Shown: positions 59,165 to 64,000 of the stretch, in pieces
Layout: every line of letters begins with the position of its first letter
Numbering within the stretch: position 1 is the first letter of the stretch
Assembly (NCBI GenBank): GCA_029990175.1
Contig: JARKIP010000005.1
Span: forward strand, 48,721,001-48,785,000
Reading direction: 5' to 3'
DNA: 64,000 nt
Source of the DNA: Petunia secreta
Taxonomy: Eukaryota > Streptophyta > Magnoliopsida > Solanales > Solanaceae
Notes under the pieces: generated by a model
What the model saw: only the letters and a program-made list of their open reading frames with translations
Database searches by the model: none
What the model was told of the DNA's origin: nothing
Translations under genes and position numbers: made by a program

Positions 59165-59305
59165 TGCGGGGATCGGGTTGCACGCCAAAACAGTATAAAT
59201 ATATGGATCGGGTTGCACGTCGCAGCGGTATGAATATATGGATCGGGTTGCACGCCGCAACAGGATGAATATATGGATCAGGTTGCACTCCGCAACAGGA
59301 TGTAT
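59165..59305 (+). repeat. 35-bp minisatellite, 4 units
   Basis: GGATCGGGTTGCACGCC-type units at about 35-bp spacing; the largest copy number in the window. Confidence 0.85.
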
Positions 59306-59959
59306 TTCTAATTGTTGATGTGTTCGGGATTATGTTCTGGCTGTATTACGTTCCTGGTTATTGAATAGTTTGCGATTCCATACGTGTTTCTAATTATTAT
59401 CTGGCTCTGCCTTTTCATAATTTAAATAAGAGAAATCTGGTTTATTTGTTTCTTTTCTCCCTGGCTTGCTATCCTATTCTTTGAGGTGGCTAGTCTGCCC
59501 CACTTATTGAGTCCTTTTGACTCACCCTTGTTTCTTGTTTGTTTCTTGTCTATTTATTTCGTTTCGGCAGGTTCGCTCCAGGATTGAGTTCGCCACGTTG
59601 TGAAGGAGCGTAGACGACTTCAGCTGTCAGGGTGAGCCAGCTTTTATTTCGGATGGCCACCAGTTTATTGGTTATCATTTCAGTTGCAGTTTGCTCCCTT
59701 CAGGAGGTATTTGTCTTCTTTTGTACTCTTAGATGTCTGATCTGGATAGCCCTAAACCTAGCATATTGGGTAGTCAGCTGTAATTTCTGTTGTACAGCTT
59801 AGAGGTATCAGTATGTCTGTAAATTTTTTTAAATTCTTGTCCTTATTTATGAATTATTATATTTATTTTTCTAATTTAATTGGTAAGGGTTCGCCCGACG
59901 GGTCTAGGGGAAGATGTCGGGTGCCCGCACGACCTAACCGGATTTCGGGTCGTGTCAGT

Positions 59960-59971
59960 TGGTATCAGAGC
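59960..59971 (+). other. PBS of B element 3
   Basis: TGGTATCAGAGC three bases after the LTR end. Confidence 0.95.
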
Positions 59972-60911
59972 CCAGTTTAGTGTCTATCCAGACTAAGACA
60001 GTGTCTAGTAGAGTCTCGCTGATGGGTATGTAGACGTCCGTACTTATCTACGAGAGGCTATGATGGCATCTAGGAAGTTTCACTTCTTTCTTTTCTAATC
60101 GTGCGTCGGTCTAGGATGCAAAAGTATTTTCGTTGATTCGTTAGTAGTAATTGTGAATCCTCGTGTGACAAATCAGCAGATGGTATGAGTTCAAGACGAA
60201 GCAGTCTGGCCTGGGATTAGCACTGACGAAGCCCCGAGTGTTTTGATCATGCTGACGATCTAATTATGGAGGTCCTAGCTGTACGAGCTCGCGATGGGCA
60301 AGAGAGCAGGGCCTTATGGTTCCCTTGGCTCTCTATGATGTTTTTACGAGAATCTTGGCGACGCAGATTCCGTAAGCACCTTTTATTCGTTAGGCAGCTT
60401 ATCAGGTTGCCGCATGCAGATGTTCGATCTTAGAAAGTTCCTAATCCAGTTCTTAATATTGCTGCAGTGAATTATGTTCTAGAAGCAGCATGTATTGCGC
60501 TACCAATTGTTCTGGCTGGTTAGCCAGCCAAGGTAACGGTTAGATTTGAGTGCCCAAAGGGGTTCCATTATTTGACGTGGTTGAACCTTCCGATATTCTT
60601 AAGCAATGCATAAGATAAACCCCGTGATTCTTTTTAAAAATAAAATAATATCAGCGTATCCTTCAGGCTCTTGATTATATCGAGCGGTATGGTGTTGATT
60701 ATTCTTCTTTCCAGTTTCATGGGGTCCAGCCCTGGATTGGTGGACTGCTCTCTTATTAGCTAACATGGTTCGATTTTTCTTCTATATTCGTGGAAAAGTT
60801 CCTTTCGAGTAGCGAGCGAGATGAAAAGTGTTTCCAGTTTGAGTGGATTGGACAGGGTAGCCTGTCGGTTAGCCTGTTGGCGTTTCAAAATATGAGATTG
60901 AATTCTATAGA

Positions 60912-61570
60912 ATGGCTGAATATGCATTAGAACTAATCCACGAGCCTTTCGAGAGATTCAGAGATTTATTGATGACCTTTATTTTTCCCTGAAATCCCAG
61001 ATGGCTCGAGAAATTGAGGTGTGGATTTTATTTGATGTTGTTGTTAATATGCCCGAAGGTTCGAGGCATACCATAAGTTAGAGCGGGAGAGCAAGATATT
61101 CCGTGGCCCTAGTGGGTAACCATGGTACCTTATTTGGAGGTAAGAGTCTGATTATTTTGGGAGGTCACTTTCCAGGTTATCTCAGCATGTGTCACGTGAT
61201 TCTTAGAGTGCGCCAGTAGCTCATCAAGATCAGATTCAGTCTTCTCTTTACAGCTATCGACAATCTTTTCAGCTTCCATTTTTCAGCAAAAATGTGGTAT
61301 AAGTATCGTGAGTTTGGCTATCCTTTAAAAAGTTTTCCGTTACTCCGACGAGTAGGCAGTCGTCCTTTCTCTCGTCAGGCACCTGCACAGTCGCAGGGGA
61401 TTTTATTTAGATCTCAATCAACCAGGGAAATGCCGCGATCCAGTAAAGGTTGAGAACGTGGTGGCAGTTATTCTTCAGAAGGTAATTATCAGTGTAACGG
61501 GTTAGTTCAGCCTCAGAGGCAGTTTTATGAACTGCCAGTCTGGCAGGATGCTGAGGCATCCGATGTGGTA
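60912..61570 (+). pseudogene. gag relic of B element 3
   Basis: Opens MAEYALELIHEPFE and then shifts frame. Pieces corresponding to the zinc-knuckle region (about 61290-61330) and the linker QFYELPVWQDAEASD (about 61519-61565) are visible. As in the other B copies no protease or RT follows. The 72-codon frame at 62288-62506 recurs piecewise in other B copies but matches no domain I recognise. Confidence 0.65.
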
Positions 61571-63220
61571 GACCCATGTATTTCTTCTTTCCTTATATGT
61601 GAGTAAGATTTGATTCTTCCGATCGATCGGGAGATGGTGTGTCTTATCATGTTTCGATGGTTTCCTTGGATGTCGTTTCTATTAAGAATCGGTTGCGGTA
61701 GAGGGGTGAGTTTCTGATATGATTTATTCCTGGCATTTATGATGACCCTACTAGTTTATTTGGTTTAAATGTGAGAGATTTGTGAGTGAGTATCGGTATT
61801 TTTCTGCTTGGCATCTTGTTGTGCCACCTTCTATTATTATGTCAATTAGTTTATCTCTCCTCGGAAATCAGTGTTGGTAGGATGATGGGATTTTTATTCG
61901 TCACCATCACGAAGTGTCGTCGTTTCTTCTGGCGTAAAGTGGCTGGAAAGTAATGCTCGATCTACGTATCTCCTCTCGATTCGAGACGTTATTGAAGTCA
62001 TGTTATCCTATGAGCTTGTCTGGGTTATAAAATAGGTTCTGATAAATTGTCAGAGTTTCCTTCTTATTCGGAGGTCAAATTGGCATGGATGTCGTTTTAT
62101 AGAGCTTATTTAATGTCTATCTCTTCAATTGCGATTCTTTGGCTCGCCTGACTCGTAAGTAGTCTAGCTCTGGTAGCCAAATAAATAAGGGGATGAGCTT
62201 CCTAAAGATCTAACTATTTCTATCCTCTGTTTATTGCCATCTCTTCTTCTTCTGATACTAGTGAGCTTGGGCGGTTATTAGCCACTCGTGATGTTTCCTA
62301 TGTTGAGCCAGAGTGCGTGTCAAGGTAGTTGGGTAAGCATATTGTTGTTATTCAAGGCTACTAAGGGTAATGAGAGGCATCATTTGACCTTTGATTTGAT
62401 CTACACTCTGAAAATTAGGTTGAAAATCAGGACCGTAGTGCTGTCCAGAGATTCTATCTGTGGATTTGTTATATCATCCAGTTGTCTCATCTTGTTATCT
62501 TTTTAACATGTTTTAGATATCAGTTTATCCGGGTATCCATTCCCATGTATAGTATAGTGCTGGTTCTGTTTTGCGGATCATCCAGTTTCAGGGGAAACTC
62601 TGCCGAAATTTTTATATAGAAGTACCATCCATCGGGCGGTGGTGTTTACGGCAAAGGTATGGAGTTGCGAACTCGAGAGTTGCAGCTAGTTGGCAACTCG
62701 AGAGGGTAGTTTGGTAGTTTAGGTCTGCCTATGTTCAGCTTTTAGCTAGGTCTTCTTTAATCCAGCAGGTTGTGCGAGGATGACTATTTCTATTCAAATT
62801 AGTTGTATGAGTTTATGCTTTAAGTGGAGGAGTCTTCCTCCAATTGATACCGAATCATAATATTAAATCTCTAAGGCGTTGCTGAAGCGTAAGCTAATTC
62901 TTAGTTCCATCGACCTGTTCTATATCGAAAGGTATATCGAAGAGGTAATCATCGGCTGAATCATGTTAACCCATTCAAAGTTTCGTGTATCTTTGTTTCG
63001 AAAATGTAGAACTCTCCTCACGTGATTGAGGAAGGATCGGCTTAGTCAGAATAAGCTGGGCGATGACGTTATCATATTATCCAGCTATATTTTTATCCAA
63101 GAGTTTGATGTGCGTGTTATAACTCTGATTCTGTAATTATGAGATAATATCCGTGGAGTAGTTTATGAAGGTTGTGCAAGTTCTCTTATTGTCTGCATAA
63201 ATCTTGCTTTAGACTTAGGC

Positions 63221-63257
63221 TCGTTCGAGGACGAACGAGAGTTTAAGTGGAGGAGAA
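63221..63257 (+). other. Hairpin and PPT of B element 3
   Basis: TCGTTCG-AGGA-CGAACGA is a perfect 7-bp stem with a 4-base loop (63221-63238), followed by AAGTGGAGGAGAA (63245-63257). Confidence 0.85.
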
Positions 63258-64000
63258 TGAAACGACCTCCGTCATGCGTTTCGGAAGTTAGGACTCCGAT
63301 TGGCGTGCCTCTAATTTTAAAATATTCGTAATGTCCATTAAGACCTGTCTGTAAAATTTGAGCTAAATCAGACCTCGTTTGGTAGGCATCGGAAGAAGAT
63401 TTCAGTTTTTATTGGCGATAAATATTAAAAAGTGATTTTCGAGCTCGGTTTTTGCCGAATGAGCTCCGATTCGAAATCCGAAAGCGCCGTTAGGTTCGTA
63501 TGATTATTTGTGATTTTTATAAACTTTCGAAAGTGAATTTCGATATTGTTCGGCTAGTTTCCGCTAAAATGCCGAAAGTTAAATAATTTGACTTCTTTTC
63601 ATTTAAATTCGCATCTTGAGTTTCGGGAGTCTGATTTGAGATCCGCCTTCGTGAGTATGTTACATATATTTTGTATAACTGGTATGCAAAAGTTGGAATT
63701 ATTTTTAATATCGTAGGGTTCCGTTTTAATTTTCATCGCGAAAAGAAAAAAAATAAAAGAAAATGAAAAAGGAAAAAAGGAAAAGACAAAAGGGATTCAA
63801 ATGGATAAGATATATGGGCGGTGGCCCTTAATCCCAAACAAAACACGAACAGAAATAGAAACAGGAGCAGGAACGAAAAAGAGATAACACAACAAAGAAA
63901 AAATGCCAAAAAATGAGAAAAGGGGCCGGAGAAAAATAGTATTTTCACCCCAGAACATTCAGGTAATGATCCTACTATATTATTTGAGTTTATTATGTGT
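63258..64000 (+). repeat. 3' LTR of B element 3 (truncated by the window)
   Basis: Follows the 5' LTR base by base from TGAAACGACCTCCGTCATG with few substitutions and one small A-tract length change. Confidence 0.95.

Larger units (their letters stand above)
57353..59957 (+). repeat. 5' LTR of B element 3
   Basis: 2605 bp, TGAAACGACCTCC...CGGGTCGTGTCA. It includes a 74-bp tandem duplication (58264-58411), five 54-bp units and four 35-bp units. No gene. Confidence 0.95.
57353..64000 (+). mobile_element. B element 3: young non-autonomous LTR retrotransposon, runs off the right edge
   Basis: LTR 57353-59957, PBS 59960-59971, internal 59958-63257, PPT 63245-63257, 3' LTR from 63258. The left flank ACATG (57348-57352) is the expected target duplication; the right copy is outside the window. 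The visible 743 bp of the two LTRs differ at only about nine sites by eye. It is therefore much younger than B element 2 although equally without pol, which implies enzymes supplied in trans. Confidence 0.9.

Noticed and set aside
62288..62506. 72-codon frame related to 2765-2947 and 16245-16430
   Set aside because: The similarity reflects shared B internal DNA; frames differ in length and strand context and show no domain.
1..64000. Host genes, tRNA or rRNA genes
   Set aside because: No open frame outside retroelements shows a recognisable domain, and no cloverleaf or rRNA sequence was seen; TGGTATCAGAGC matches are primer binding sites.

Overview
The window is plant repetitive DNA. I find no host gene, tRNA or rRNA in it. 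All recognisable coding sequence belongs to Ty3/gypsy LTR retrotransposons of the chromovirus group. They have initiator-Met tRNA primer binding sites (TGGTATCAGAGC), LTRs beginning TG and ending CA, and 5-bp target duplications. The rest is LTR DNA, internal minisatellites and an AT-rich satellite with a period near 160-172 bp. A pericentromeric or other heterochromatic region of a eudicot is the best inference; the species cannot be fixed from the sequence.

Layout. The oldest layer is the satellite (47863-48041, 55463-57352). Left of it lies a minus-strand tandem array of a long-LTR family, called B here, arranged internal(1317-5292) - LTR(5293-6829 + 14627-15687) - internal(15688-18700) - LTR(18701-20540 + 43895-44700) - truncated internal(44701-45455) - LTR(45456-47862). 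Two more B elements sit in the satellite in plus orientation: one complete (48042-55457, TSD ATTAC) and one running off the right edge (57353-64000). B has LTRs of about 2.5 kb, a 3-kb internal region with only a decayed gag, and no pol.

Insertions in the B array. Element A2 (1-1316, minus, partial) lies in the first internal region. Element A (6830-14621, plus, TSD TAAAC) lies in the first LTR. Element F (gag-pol 38363-43250 plus a 3' LTR ending at 43894) lies in the second LTR; its 5' LTR is missing and an inverted LTR of its own family takes that place. Element D (20553-37319, plus, TSD AGGAT), a Tekay/Del-type chromovirus with a chromodomain integrase, is inserted in that inverted LTR. 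Element E (22003-29562, minus) is inserted in the 5' LTR of D. E has two 753-bp LTRs with about seven differences and only two nonsense codons, so it looks the youngest.

How they relate. A, E and F are one clade (CRM/Galadriel-like gag-pol without a classical chromodomain; the reading frame runs through the polypurine tract into the 3' LTR). B and D share the PBS, the sequence before the 3' LTR (including a small hairpin) and a module of LTR sequence. B is therefore plausibly a non-autonomous family once copied by D-like enzymes. All pol genes here carry stops or frameshifts, so nothing in the window looks fully autonomous.
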